From an uncultured Clostridia bacterium (GTDB lineage Bacteria > Bacillota > Clostridia > Christensenellales > Borkfalkiaceae): a DNA stretch of 64,000 nucleotides. Both the position numbers and the translations under genes were made by a program. The notes under the pieces were generated by a model. It was not told the DNA's origin. It worked only from the letters and a program-made list of their open reading frames with translations, and did no database searches. The first letter of the stretch is position 1, and every line of letters begins with the position of its first letter. Shown here in pieces: positions 24,690 through 33,653 of this stretch. The stretch covers positions 1 to 64,000 of the forward strand of contig CANQWX010000001.1 of the NCBI GenBank assembly GCA_947627665.1, read 5' to 3'.

Positions 24690-24900
24690 GCACGGGAGCG
24701 ATGGGGCCGTTTTGACGCAAAATACAAAAAAATTTTTTTCAAAAGAGCATTATTTTCATAAATTTAATGAATTTCTGTCAAAAATCAAGAAAAAAATAAA
24801 AATTTTTTTCAAAACCTATTGACAAAGCGTCATTCTGATAGTACAATAAAACTACAAAATTTATCCTCGGATCATCATCAAGGGGAAACAGGAGGAATTT
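24690..24900 (+). promoter_or_regulatory. Promoter and leader of the second glycan operon
   Basis: TTGACA (24819-24824), a 17-nt spacer and TACAAT (24842-24847). The block AATTTTTTTCAAAACC (24801-24816) sits right before the -35, and a close copy AAAATTTTTTTCAAAA lies at 24728-24743. Both match the block before the first operon at 13984-14001. A strong Shine-Dalgarno GGAGGA (24891-24896) precedes the ATG. The region is very A/T-rich against its GC-rich surroundings. Confidence 0.7.
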
Positions 24901-27900
24901 ATGAAAAAGTGGGCAGCTATCTTGCTCGGGGGCGCGATGTTCGCAACGGCGGTTTCGGGCCTTGCGGCATGCAAGCCGGCGAGCGTGACGCTTCGCGCGG
25001 ATCCGCGTGCGGCAGACGCCTATACGGCTTACGACCACGAGGGCACGCCGGTCGGCTCGTATAAGACGATCGCGGACGCCATCAACGCGACCGTCACCGC
25101 GGACCTCGATTATTTCGAGGACGACGCCGTGCCGAACGCGACGAAGGGCGGCTACGTCACGAGAAAGGACGGCACGCGCCATCTGTTCGAAAACAAGAAG
25201 GGCTATACCGAGAACTACGACGACCAGTACTGGTTCTACGAGGACGGCAACAAACTTGCGGGTTACGACGCATGGGACGAGAACCCGTCCATGACCTTCC
25301 TGCGCAACAACAAGATGGTCGTACATAAAGTAACGGGCTACGGGCTTACCCCCGTGCAGTCGTGGAACGGCTACGGCCTGATCGACGAATACGGCGACGA
25401 GGACACCAAGTCGGACAACCCCGCCAGCTGGGCGCTCGGCACGGCGATCGACGCGGGCGTGATGGTATTCCCGTCGAGCGCGGGCGGTACCGCCACGGGT
25501 ATGTCGCGCGATACTTATAAGATCGACCTCACCGAGATGAGGATCACGCCTCCCTACGACGGGACGGCGGACGAGGTTTACGCCTATCTCGGCTTCTACA
25601 TCTGGACGCCCCAGTATGTGCTTGCCATCGGCATCGGCTGCAACACGAAAACGGGCAAATGGTACGAGTTCCGCGGCACTTCCCGCGACGACTCCTTCTC
25701 CGATGTGGAATACGATCTCGGCGACTGCCTCCTGGAGAGCACGTGGGACGAGAAGAACGGCTGTTTCACGCCCAACGCCAAGGAGCTGGAGATCAGCGTC
25801 CAGACCGTCAAGATGGTCGATGAAGAGTTCGGCGAAGAATATTTCGTTTGCCGGTTCAAAGCCGACATCAGGGGCGGAAAGAAGGACGTGACCCTCAACC
25901 GCCTCATCGACGACGAGCTGATGGCGCCCTACTTCTCCGAGCGGATCCATACGGGCAACGACTTCCTGTTCATCGCGGGCCTTGACATCAAGAATCCCGT
26001 TGCAACGGGCGTGAAAGTCAAGAACGTCGACTATTTCAACGGCGCGAAGCTCGAAGGGCTGTGCGTCACCGAAGCGGGCGTCTACTTCCCCACGGAAGAG
26101 GAGATCTCGGACGACGACTTTACGGAACTCAACCTCGATCCCAACCTCCGCGGCAACACCTACGATTTCCTGCTTGCCAACGACCTTGGCTCCGAGGGCA
26201 ACTACGGTTACACCATCCTTTCCAATTATATGTGTACGACTTACACCGCAAAGGACGGCGCGGACTATTACGACTTCCGCTTTGACGGCGACCCCGTCGG
26301 GGAGACCGAACTCGGCGGCATGCTCAAAGAATACCAGGAGAAGATCGATTCGCTCTCCGCGATGACGGTCGAAAACTATCTCGACTATCTCGCGGCCTAC
26401 GAAGAGGCGGGCAAGTGGTACGGGAAGGACGAAACGCACGAGGATTCCACGCTTGGGGATATGTATCTCAACCTGCTTGACTTCTCAACCTACCTTGCGG
26501 CGAAGGAAGTCTACCTCGACGCGATGCACCTCTCCACCGAGGGACAGGAAGTTCTCAATTCCCTCAACAAGCTCGGCCTTGTCACCGCCACCAATTATCC
26601 CTACCAGGGCTGGACGCGGGACGCCGAACATCAAAACGATCCCATTTTGGGTTGGTTCTGGGAGGAAGCGCAGGAATTCGACCGCATCCGCACCGCACTC
26701 CATGCCCTCGAACAGTCCGAGCAGACGAAGGTGATGAACCTTTACAACTCCGAAAAAGAGGGCAACTTCGAAGATTGGGCAAACGCTTACGACAGCGTCA
26801 AGGCCTATCTCGACAATAGCGATTACACCTCCAAGTCCTATACCGTCGCGGATCTGTTGATGAATGGGAAGGACATCACCTATACGGGCGAAACGGCGCT
26901 CCAGAAACTGCTCGCTGCCGCGTTCCGTATCCGTCAGAACTTCTGGCCGCCCGCATCGACCACGAGCGAAGAACCCTATGTGTTCAACAGCGACAACACC
27001 GATAACTATAAGGCGGCCTTCCACCTGCTCTTCCTCCGCACGAAGATGGAGGAAGCGGGCGTCGAGCTTCCCAAGTTCTTCGAAGACATGCTCGAGCTCA
27101 TCACGAACACCCCTCGTTCGGGGAACTTCATGATGGACTTCGACGAATACCTCTATCCCGTGCTCACGCTTGCGGGCGACATCTACAAGAAAAAGCAGGC
27201 CGGCACTTTTGTATGGTTGGATGAGAACATGGCGGACATCGTCAACGAGTACATGATCGACTTCACGTTCTCGGAAGCGGGCTTTGCCTGGAACTTCACC
27301 AACAACCACGACCTGCGCCATGTCGATACCAACTACGAGCGTTACTTCGGTCTGCCCGATGAAAAGGGGCTGAAACCCAACATACAGTACATCATCGACG
27401 TTGTGACCGAGTGCGATCCCACCGCCGAAGTGGCGGCGAGCGGCATTGCCTTCAAGAAAGAGGTAAAGCCGCTGGAAAACGATCCCACCGCAAACGGTTC
27501 CGAACAGGCAAAGGCGGTTTGGGCAGAGATCGAAAAACTTACCGTGCTCGACGGCTATACCTACAAGGGCTGGACGACGCAGAACGCCGATAAGGCGGGT
27601 TACCTCTACTCCGAGATCGAGGCGTTCCGTGCCCTCGTCGAGAAGAGAGAAGCGCTCACCAACGTCGAAAAGGCGTATGTCAATGCACAGCTCGCTTTGG
27701 CGGCACACGCCGCGCAAAACGCGAATTACAAGGCATGGGAAACGCTTTCCGCCGAAATGGCAACGCTCGAGGAGCATGCGGTTTGGGAAAAGAGCTTCGA
27801 AACCTTTGTAAAGGCGAAGGGAACGGATACCAAGACCTACAAGGCGGATGAGGCGTTGGCGGAACTCATCAGCGCTGCTTACCAGATCAAGACGGTCGGT

Positions 27901-29397
27901 AAGGTGACCGACAGCGGCGACGATGTAGCCGACCCCGGTAAGATCGGTGTGAACAACAACTTCAGATCCACGGCGCGGCTCGTTTCCTTCTACGACTTCT
28001 TCATGACGAACGGCGCGCCCCTGCCCACCTTCGTCACGGCGATGACGGACGCGCTCGGTTTGCCCGACTACTACGACAATTTCTTCTATCCGCTTTCGGG
28101 CATGGTGAAGCTCGCGGTGCGCATCCACACGGCTTCCCTTACGAAAATCTCCCAGCTCACCGAAGAGGAGCTTGAATACCTCAACACCTATTGGGTCGCG
28201 GGTTACGAAATGAAGGGTGCCCTGAAAACCCATTGGTGGGCGAACAACGGGGGAACCGAGAAATACTTCGCGTGGATCGACTACAAGCTCACCGAGCAGT
28301 TTACCAAGATGCTCGGCGGAACGGAAACCGAAAAGACCCTTCCTTCCGATTATGTGGCCTATCTCAACGACTTCCTGACGGCGGCTCACTACACGCCGAA
28401 TACGGCGCGCCACGGCTGGGGCGTCACGCAGGCAACGATCTATGCGTCCGACCTCTCCGACAAGCTGCTCCAGATCGCGGTCGCGCTTGAAAAACTCAGC
28501 GACCTCGATACCTACGAGGCAAAGGGTTGGAAGGCTCCCGACAGCACTCCCGTGAAGGGCTACCTTTACAGCGAAGCGCAGTATTACACAACGACCGTTG
28601 CGCCGTTGGTCGCCGATCTCGACCGTACGGAGAGCGAATCGCTCGCGCTGTTGTTCGGCGCCGATACGCTCGAAGAATGGGCTTCTCTTTCGGAGGACGT
28701 TCTCGCGCTTCCCGAAGACAAGACGCAGCTGACGATCCATGCGGCAGAGAGCGACAGAGAAGCTGCCAAGCCGAAGGATTATACGGTGGGCGAATCGCTC
28801 GGCGAACTCCTTTCCGCGATCGCCGCTGCCAATGCGGCGGGCGAGCTGCTCGGCTTCGACAGCGGGATCGACAAGGGCGTTTCTTTCCGCCCGTACTTCT
28901 TCTACTTCATGCTCGAGGAGCTTGAGGTGGAGATCCCCGAGGTCATCCAAGACCGCATGGACGATGTGAAGATGGAAGAAACTGCGGCCGCGAAATTTGA
29001 AACGGATGTGAAATACATCATGACGATCATGCGGCTTGCAAGAGCGATCACGGACGACGCGGACCACAAGCTCACGGCGGCGGAGATCAAACTTGTCAAC
29101 GACAATTTGGTCGGCAAGGACAGATTCGTGGACGGCGGCTTCAAATACGCATACGTCAACGACACGAAATACGGCGATCCCGTTTCGTGGCACGGCAAGT
29201 CCAAGGGCTATAAAGCATACTTCGGCTTCGACGCCAAGCAAGACTTCAAGGTCTATCAGAAGCTTGTCATCGACTATCTTGTTGCGAAGTATCAGGCAAC
29301 GGCATTGATGTATACGGCTCCGTCCGGCTCGGATCCCGCACTGCCCGAAGGCGGCGTTGCAATGGGCATCACCGCGGCGATCTCGGCGCAGAACTAA
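24901..29397 (+). CDS. Giant surface lipoprotein with three degenerate ~320-residue repeats
   Basis: A 1,498-residue protein I do not recognise. The signal peptide ends in lipobox 'SGLAAC', so it should be membrane-anchored and extracellular. Residues ~35-460 form a non-repeated, aromatic- and Asp-rich domain ('YWFYEDGNKLAGYDAW', 'AYLGFYIWTPQYVLAIGIG') that could bind carbohydrate. From ~555 three helical repeats follow (about 555-840, 870-1140 and 1185-1465). Each begins with a Gly-Trp motif ('YPYQGWTRD', 'YTYKGWTTQ', 'YEAKGWKAP'), has a Y-T/K-V/A segment ('SYTVADLL', 'TYKADEAL', 'DYTVGESL') and ends near 'YERYFGL', 'EKYFAWI' or 'YKAYFGF'. It leads the transporter operon from a consensus promoter. 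A glycan-capture or scaffold role is inferred from context. Confidence 0.85.
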   Translation: MKKWAAILLGGAMFATAVSGLAACKPASVTLRADPRAADAYTAYDHEGTPVGSYKTIADAINATVTADLDYFEDDAVPNATKGGYVTRKDGTRHLFENKKGYTENYDDQYWFYEDGNKLAGYDAWDENPSMTFLRNNKMVVHKVTGYGLTPVQSWNGYGLIDEYGDEDTKSDNPASWALGTAIDAGVMVFPSSAGGTATGMSRDTYKIDLTEMRITPPYDGTADEVYAYLGFYIWTPQYVLAIGIGCNTKTGKWYEFRGTSRDDSFSDVEYDLGDCLLESTWDEKNGCFTPNAKELEISVQTVKMVDEEFGEEYFVCRFKADIRGGKKDVTLNRLIDDELMAPYFSERIHTGNDFLFIAGLDIKNPVATGVKVKNVDYFNGAKLEGLCVTEAGVYFPTEEEISDDDFTELNLDPNLRGNTYDFLLANDLGSEGNYGYTILSNYMCTTYTAKDGADYYDFRFDGDPVGETELGGMLKEYQEKIDSLSAMTVENYLDYLAAYEEAGKWYGKDETHEDSTLGDMYLNLLDFSTYLAAKEVYLDAMHLSTEGQEVLNSLNKLGLVTATNYPYQGWTRDAEHQNDPILGWFWEEAQEFDRIRTALHALEQSEQTKVMNLYNSEKEGNFEDWANAYDSVKAYLDNSDYTSKSYTVADLLMNGKDITYTGETALQKLLAAAFRIRQNFWPPASTTSEEPYVFNSDNTDNYKAAFHLLFLRTKMEEAGVELPKFFEDMLELITNTPRSGNFMMDFDEYLYPVLTLAGDIYKKKQAGTFVWLDENMADIVNEYMIDFTFSEAGFAWNFTNNHDLRHVDTNYERYFGLPDEKGLKPNIQYIIDVVTECDPTAEVAASGIAFKKEVKPLENDPTANGSEQAKAVWAEIEKLTVLDGYTYKGWTTQNADKAGYLYSEIEAFRALVEKREALTNVEKAYVNAQLALAAHAAQNANYKAWETLSAEMATLEEHAVWEKSFETFVKAKGTDTKTYKADEALAELISAAYQIKTVGKVTDSGDDVADPGKIGVNNNFRSTARLVSFYDFFMTNGAPLPTFVTAMTDALGLPDYYDNFFYPLSGMVKLAVRIHTASLTKISQLTEEELEYLNTYWVAGYEMKGALKTHWWANNGGTEKYFAWIDYKLTEQFTKMLGGTETEKTLPSDYVAYLNDFLTAAHYTPNTARHGWGVTQATIYASDLSDKLLQIAVALEKLSDLDTYEAKGWKAPDSTPVKGYLYSEAQYYTTTVAPLVADLDRTESESLALLFGADTLEEWASLSEDVLALPEDKTQLTIHAAESDREAAKPKDYTVGESLGELLSAIAAANAAGELLGFDSGIDKGVSFRPYFFYFMLEELEVEIPEVIQDRMDDVKMEETAAAKFETDVKYIMTIMRLARAITDDADHKLTAAEIKLVNDNLVGKDRFVDGGFKYAYVNDTKYGDPVSWHGKSKGYKAYFGFDAKQDFKVYQKLVIDYLVAKYQATALMYTAPSGSDPALPEGGVAMGITAAISAQN

Positions 29398-29657
29398 AAC
29401 AGCCCCCCTGAATTCCGCGCTTCGCTCCCGCACCGTGCTTTCACGGCGGGCGCGGAGCGGGGCGCGGATCTCAATTTACCGACACTCATACGGTTTTTCT
29501 CCTATGTACTCTCTCCCGCTTGGGTCATTGAAGCGGGAGAGAACACGGGGGATAGCGTATTTTTCAGACGGTCCTGCCCCGCCGCAAAGGGGCGTTCCGT
29601 TCCCGCTCCCCGCAAAAGACGGACGGGCGCGGAAGATCTGATCATAAGGAGGAAAAC
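29398..29657 (+). other. Hairpin-rich spacer between the giant lipoprotein and the binding protein
   Basis: No gene or promoter was found in these 260 bases. CTCTCCCGCTT (29511-29521) pairs with AAGCGGGAGAG (29531-29541), and a GC-rich imperfect hairpin spans about 29416-29468. Neither is followed by T residues, so they may set transcript stability and let the two flanking genes be expressed at different levels. AAGGAGG precedes the next start. Confidence 0.5.
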
Positions 29658-31586
29658 ATGAAAAAAATTCTTTCCATCACCGTCGCTTCCCTCATGCTCC
29701 TCTCGGGAGCAGCTGCCTTTGCAGGCTGCGGTGAGCTGTATACGGCGGAGATCGATTGGGACGTCGATCTCTCCCAACCCGTCGAACTGAGGGGCTTCTT
29801 CCCCGAGACCGCGATGAATACCTTCGGCAAGGACGACACCGCCGACATCATCCAGAAAGCGACGGGCTATAAGATGAACTACGAAGAGATGGGCACCAAC
29901 GCCGACCAGGACGTCGCCAACGTCCTCAACGAACGGCAGCCGTTCGACATTCTCAAACTCACGCAGGCGCAGTTCCATCCCTATCTCGAGGACGGCACTT
30001 TCCTCGACCTCACCGAACTCTTGACGACCACCCCGCAGGGCAGAACGCTCTACCAGCTCATCGACCTCATGGAGTACGGCTGGGATTCCGTCACCTACAC
30101 GGACGAGGACGGCAACGACCACATCTATGGCATTCCCGATTTCGGCTTTGTCTGCATGACGGACAGCGCCCTCATCTGGAACATGGATCACCTCGACGAG
30201 ATCGGCTTTGCGGCGAAGTGGAACAAAGCGACCCCCGAAACCATGGAGGAACTCACTTGGGCGTTCGAGGAGCTGCAAAAGCATTTCGGCACAAACAACG
30301 ACAAATACCACGCGTTCATCATCCCCGGCAAGAACAGCTGCGAGGTCTCCCAGATCAAGAGCGCGTTCGAAGTTCCGTGGAACTTCTACTTAGACGAAAA
30401 CAACAAGATCCAACAGTATGTATTCAGCCCCAACGTCGACCGCTATGTGACGTACATGAACGGGTTGTTTAAGCAGGGCGTCCTCTCCGAGGCATGGCAG
30501 GCGGAGATCCAGGCCAACGCCAACCAGAAGTTTGCGCAGGAACTCGGCTCCTGCATCTACATTCCCTATTGGCAGCTGACCCCGCTCATCAACGCGATGA
30601 TCGCGCAGGACAAGAACAACGGCGGACAGATCGCCAAAAAGATGGGCATTGCCAACACCTATGAGTCGCTCAAAGAGAACGCCATCCGCTGGTCCACCCG
30701 CATCCGCGGCGACGGGACGAACGGCTCCGTCGATCAGGAAGTCGCCCGCCTCGAGGGCGATCCCGGCGGCGTGTCCTACTATACCGTCATTCCCGCCCAT
30801 TCTGCGGCGCGCGCGCTCTATGTCATCGACTATCTCGCCAAGAAGCTGGAATCGTTCGCTTCCCTCTATGCGGGCGTCGAAGGCACCCACTGGAACAAGC
30901 TCCAGCCGGGCGACAAGGGCAACTGCGACCCGAGCTGGGCGACAGATCCCGTCGGGCTTTCCGCAGACGCTCCCAAGGCGGAGGACTACACCGAGGAAAA
31001 CGACGCGCTGTACACGCAGTACGAGAACCAGAAGGAGAAGATCATCTTCGTCCGTCCCTACAAGTATTCCTACGTCAAATACACCAACAAGGACCCCGCT
31101 GCGGGCAACAAGCTCGACACGGAGAACATGAACGAGGAAACGGTCACGGTAGAGGGCGGCGGCTTCTGGTGCCAGCTCACCCCCCGCTATCTCAAACAGA
31201 TCGCCGATAATTCGCAGTATTGCACGGGCACGAACTCCGTCGTGGCAAAGTCCCTGTTCCACCTCCGTGAAACAGGCTTCGACGCATGGCAGGTCGCCGA
31301 TCCCGAAGGCGTCGGAAGGATCCACGATCCCATGTTCATGTCGCCTCCCACCAAGCTCTGGTCGCCCGTTTCCATTCTCTCCCGCACGCTGCTCAAAGAC
31401 GGGCTTGCGGCGGCGATCAATGCGGACGATTGCATCAAAAAGCTCAACAGCGCGCGCGAACAGGCAAGAAAGAAGTCCGTCAAGAAGGAAACCAAAGAGG
31501 GAACCGTGCTGTACTATTATTGGTCGGACGCCATTTCCGACGAAATGACGGCATGGTATAACCAGGTCAAGGTCGACCGTCCTTGA
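29658..31586 (+). CDS. Extracellular sugar-binding lipoprotein of an LplABC-type ABC transporter
   Basis: The solute-binding subunit of a carbohydrate importer. The 642-residue lipoprotein has lipobox 'AAFAGC' and family-1-type binding-protein segments: 'FGKDDTADIIQKATGYKMNY', 'FDILKLTQAQFHPYLEDGTF', 'YGIPDFGFVCMTDSALIWN' and 'MEELTWAFEELQKHFG'. It is longer than typical (~520-560), as are the LplA-type proteins that serve oligosaccharide or polysaccharide importers. The two permeases follow at once. The start at 29658 has AAGGAGG upstream. The substrate is unknown. Confidence 0.87.
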   Translation: MKKILSITVASLMLLSGAAAFAGCGELYTAEIDWDVDLSQPVELRGFFPETAMNTFGKDDTADIIQKATGYKMNYEEMGTNADQDVANVLNERQPFDILKLTQAQFHPYLEDGTFLDLTELLTTTPQGRTLYQLIDLMEYGWDSVTYTDEDGNDHIYGIPDFGFVCMTDSALIWNMDHLDEIGFAAKWNKATPETMEELTWAFEELQKHFGTNNDKYHAFIIPGKNSCEVSQIKSAFEVPWNFYLDENNKIQQYVFSPNVDRYVTYMNGLFKQGVLSEAWQAEIQANANQKFAQELGSCIYIPYWQLTPLINAMIAQDKNNGGQIAKKMGIANTYESLKENAIRWSTRIRGDGTNGSVDQEVARLEGDPGGVSYYTVIPAHSAARALYVIDYLAKKLESFASLYAGVEGTHWNKLQPGDKGNCDPSWATDPVGLSADAPKAEDYTEENDALYTQYENQKEKIIFVRPYKYSYVKYTNKDPAAGNKLDTENMNEETVTVEGGGFWCQLTPRYLKQIADNSQYCTGTNSVVAKSLFHLRETGFDAWQVADPEGVGRIHDPMFMSPPTKLWSPVSILSRTLLKDGLAAAINADDCIKKLNSAREQARKKSVKKETKEGTVLYYYWSDAISDEMTAWYNQVKVDRP

Positions 31587-31630
31587 CCATCGCAGGACGT
31601 CTGTCCAAAGGGATCATTTCAGGTGAAACT

Positions 31631-32674
31631 ATGGAAGATTATGTCAACCAAACAAGCGATTCCCCCGCTGTGCAAGCGGCGGGGGAGACCGCTTCCCTCC
31701 CCGCAGACCCTGTTTTGGGGACGGAAACGGTGAAACCGATTTCGGAGGAGCCTGGGTATTGGAAGAGTCAGTGGAAGCGCATCAAGAAATATCGGAAAAT
31801 TCTCTTTTTCCTCATTCCTGCCGCGGCGTTTACACTGATTTTTTCTTATATCCCGATGTTCGGCATCCTGTTCGCCTTTAAGGGACCCGAATTCAACCTC
31901 ACCAAGGGGGACATCCTCTACAACCTCACGCACGGGAGCTGGACGTTCGCCAACTTCGGCAACATCTTTGTGGACGACTCCTTCTGGCGGGCGGTGGGGA
32001 ATACCCTCATCATCAACGTCATCCGTCTGCTCATCTGCTTCCCGCTCTCCATCATCATCGCGGTGCAGCTCTCCGAACTTAAAAACCAGACGCTCAGCAA
32101 GGTGATCCTCATCATCCTCACGATCCCGAACTTCCTTTCGTGGGCGATCGTCATCGGCATCTGGTCGGGCATTCTGCACCCCGATACGGGCGTGATCGGG
32201 CAGCTCACGGGGCACATCATGGCGCAGGACGCGTGGTTCAAACCGCTCGCGGTGTTCTTCTCGGCGTGGAAGGGCGCCGGGTGGGGGTGTATCCTCTTCT
32301 ATTCCGCCATCGTCGCCATCGACAAGACGTATTACGAGTCGGCGACGCTCGAGGGCGCGAACAGATTGCAGAAGATGTGGTACCTCACCCTTCCCTCCAT
32401 CCTGCCCACCATTGCCCTCATGCTCGTGCTCAACATCAGCGGCATGATGGCGACGGGCTTCGAGCAGATCTACACCATGATGCAGATCAACCCCGGCGAT
32501 CTGAAAAATTCCCAGATCGTGCTCGACACCTATATCTATGAGATCTCCGTGTTCACGGGCACGGACATCCCGTTCGCAACGGCGCTCGGCGTGTTCAACG
32601 GCGCCATCGCCTTGGCGCTCATGCTCATCGGCAATGCGATCACCACCAAGACGATGAAGCGCGGGCTTTGGTAA
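31631..32674 (+). CDS. ABC sugar transporter permease, LplB-type
   Basis: A 347-residue inner-membrane permease with six helices ('ILFFLIPAAAFTLIFSYIPM' first) and the EAA loop 'YYESATLEGANRLQKMWYLT' that docks the ATPase. An unusual ~45-residue hydrophilic N-terminus precedes helix 1. The start at 31631 follows AGGTGA; the ORF-track start at 31583 is a TTG with no ribosome-binding site. No ATPase gene lies nearby, so a shared MsmX-type ATPase elsewhere is likely, as known for LplABC-like systems. Confidence 0.88.
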   Translation: MEDYVNQTSDSPAVQAAGETASLPADPVLGTETVKPISEEPGYWKSQWKRIKKYRKILFFLIPAAAFTLIFSYIPMFGILFAFKGPEFNLTKGDILYNLTHGSWTFANFGNIFVDDSFWRAVGNTLIINVIRLLICFPLSIIIAVQLSELKNQTLSKVILIILTIPNFLSWAIVIGIWSGILHPDTGVIGQLTGHIMAQDAWFKPLAVFFSAWKGAGWGCILFYSAIVAIDKTYYESATLEGANRLQKMWYLTLPSILPTIALMLVLNISGMMATGFEQIYTMMQINPGDLKNSQIVLDTYIYEISVFTGTDIPFATALGVFNGAIALALMLIGNAITTKTMKRGLW

Positions 32675-32687
32675 GGAGGGAGAAAAC

Positions 32688-33650
32688 ATGGAAGAAGATA
32701 AGATTTTACAGGACTCTCCCCAAACCGCGGAGGACGCCGTTTTGGAAGCGCGTCCGCACAAGCGGCATCCCAACAAGATCCGCGAGAGCAAGATCGATAT
32801 TTTCCTCAATATCGTCAACATCACCTGCCTCATCATCGGGGTGCTCCTCATCATATTCCCGCTGCTCAACTACTTCTCGCTCGCCTTCAACGACGGGAAC
32901 ACCAACCTCAACGTGGTGATCTTCCCCGTCACACCCACGCTGGCGGCGTTCAAGTACGTTCTGGCGGGGGACGGCGCGCTCGATTTCTGGCGGGCGTTCG
33001 GGAATTCGGTGCTCCTCACGGGCGTCGTCACCATCGGCTCCAATCTCGTGGAAGCGATGGCGGCGTATCCGCTCTCCAAGCGCGATTTCCCCTTCAAGGG
33101 GGGCATTCTGATGTACTTCATCATCACCATGCTCTTCTCGGCGGGCATCGTGCCCATCCGTCTTTTGATGCACAGCTTCGGGCTGATCGATACCATCTGG
33201 TCGGTCATCCTCATCTCCATCTCGAACGTCACCCACCTCTTGTACTTCAAGACCTTCTTCGAGGGGATCCCTTCGGACATCGAGGAGGCGGCGAAACTCG
33301 ACGGCGCGAGCGATCTGCAACTCTTTTTCCGCATCATCGTGCCCATGTCCCTGCCCATCATCGGCAGCTGCTGCTTCTTTACGATCGTCGGCTGCTGGAA
33401 CGGCTACGGTTCGGCGCTCATCTTCATCGGGCAGTCCGCCAAGGGCAAGATGGCGCAGCCCCTCGCGTACTATCTCTATCTCATGCTGCAAAGCGGCGCG
33501 CTCGATAAGAGCGATACCTGGCTCATGGCGAACGCGCAGAACGTGGAGGCGGCGGCGATGGTCGCAAGCATCGTTCCCATCCTCCTCATGTACCCTTACG
33601 TCGTAAAATACATCAAGGGCGGACTTCAGATCGGCTCCGTCAAGGGATGA
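32688..33650 (+). CDS. ABC sugar transporter permease, LplC/YtcP-type
   Basis: A 320-residue permease partner of the preceding gene. Six helices, with 'NITCLIIGVLLIIFPLLNYF' first, 'SKRDFPFKGGILMYFIITML' in the middle, and the EAA loop 'DIEEAAKLDGASDLQLFFRI'. A hydrophilic N-terminal stretch of ~35 residues mirrors that of its partner. SD AAGGAGGGAG precedes the start. The DUF4127 gene follows four bases after its stop. Confidence 0.88.
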   Translation: MEEDKILQDSPQTAEDAVLEARPHKRHPNKIRESKIDIFLNIVNITCLIIGVLLIIFPLLNYFSLAFNDGNTNLNVVIFPVTPTLAAFKYVLAGDGALDFWRAFGNSVLLTGVVTIGSNLVEAMAAYPLSKRDFPFKGGILMYFIITMLFSAGIVPIRLLMHSFGLIDTIWSVILISISNVTHLLYFKTFFEGIPSDIEEAAKLDGASDLQLFFRIIVPMSLPIIGSCCFFTIVGCWNGYGSALIFIGQSAKGKMAQPLAYYLYLMLQSGALDKSDTWLMANAQNVEAAAMVASIVPILLMYPYVVKYIKGGLQIGSVKG

Positions 33651-33653
33651 TCC

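Noticed and set aside
24778-26439. 553-residue ORF on the minus strand
   Set aside because: Antisense to the giant lipoprotein start and its promoter; no domain seen.
26485-29433. 982-residue ORF on the minus strand
   Set aside because: It is antisense to the giant lipoprotein, whose signal peptide, lipobox and repeats are convincing. The minus frame has no recognisable domain and arises from GC-rich third positions.
31583-31630. TTG start of the first permease as given by the ORF track
   Set aside because: No ribosome-binding site, and an ATG at 31631 with AGGTGA upstream gives the normal protein.
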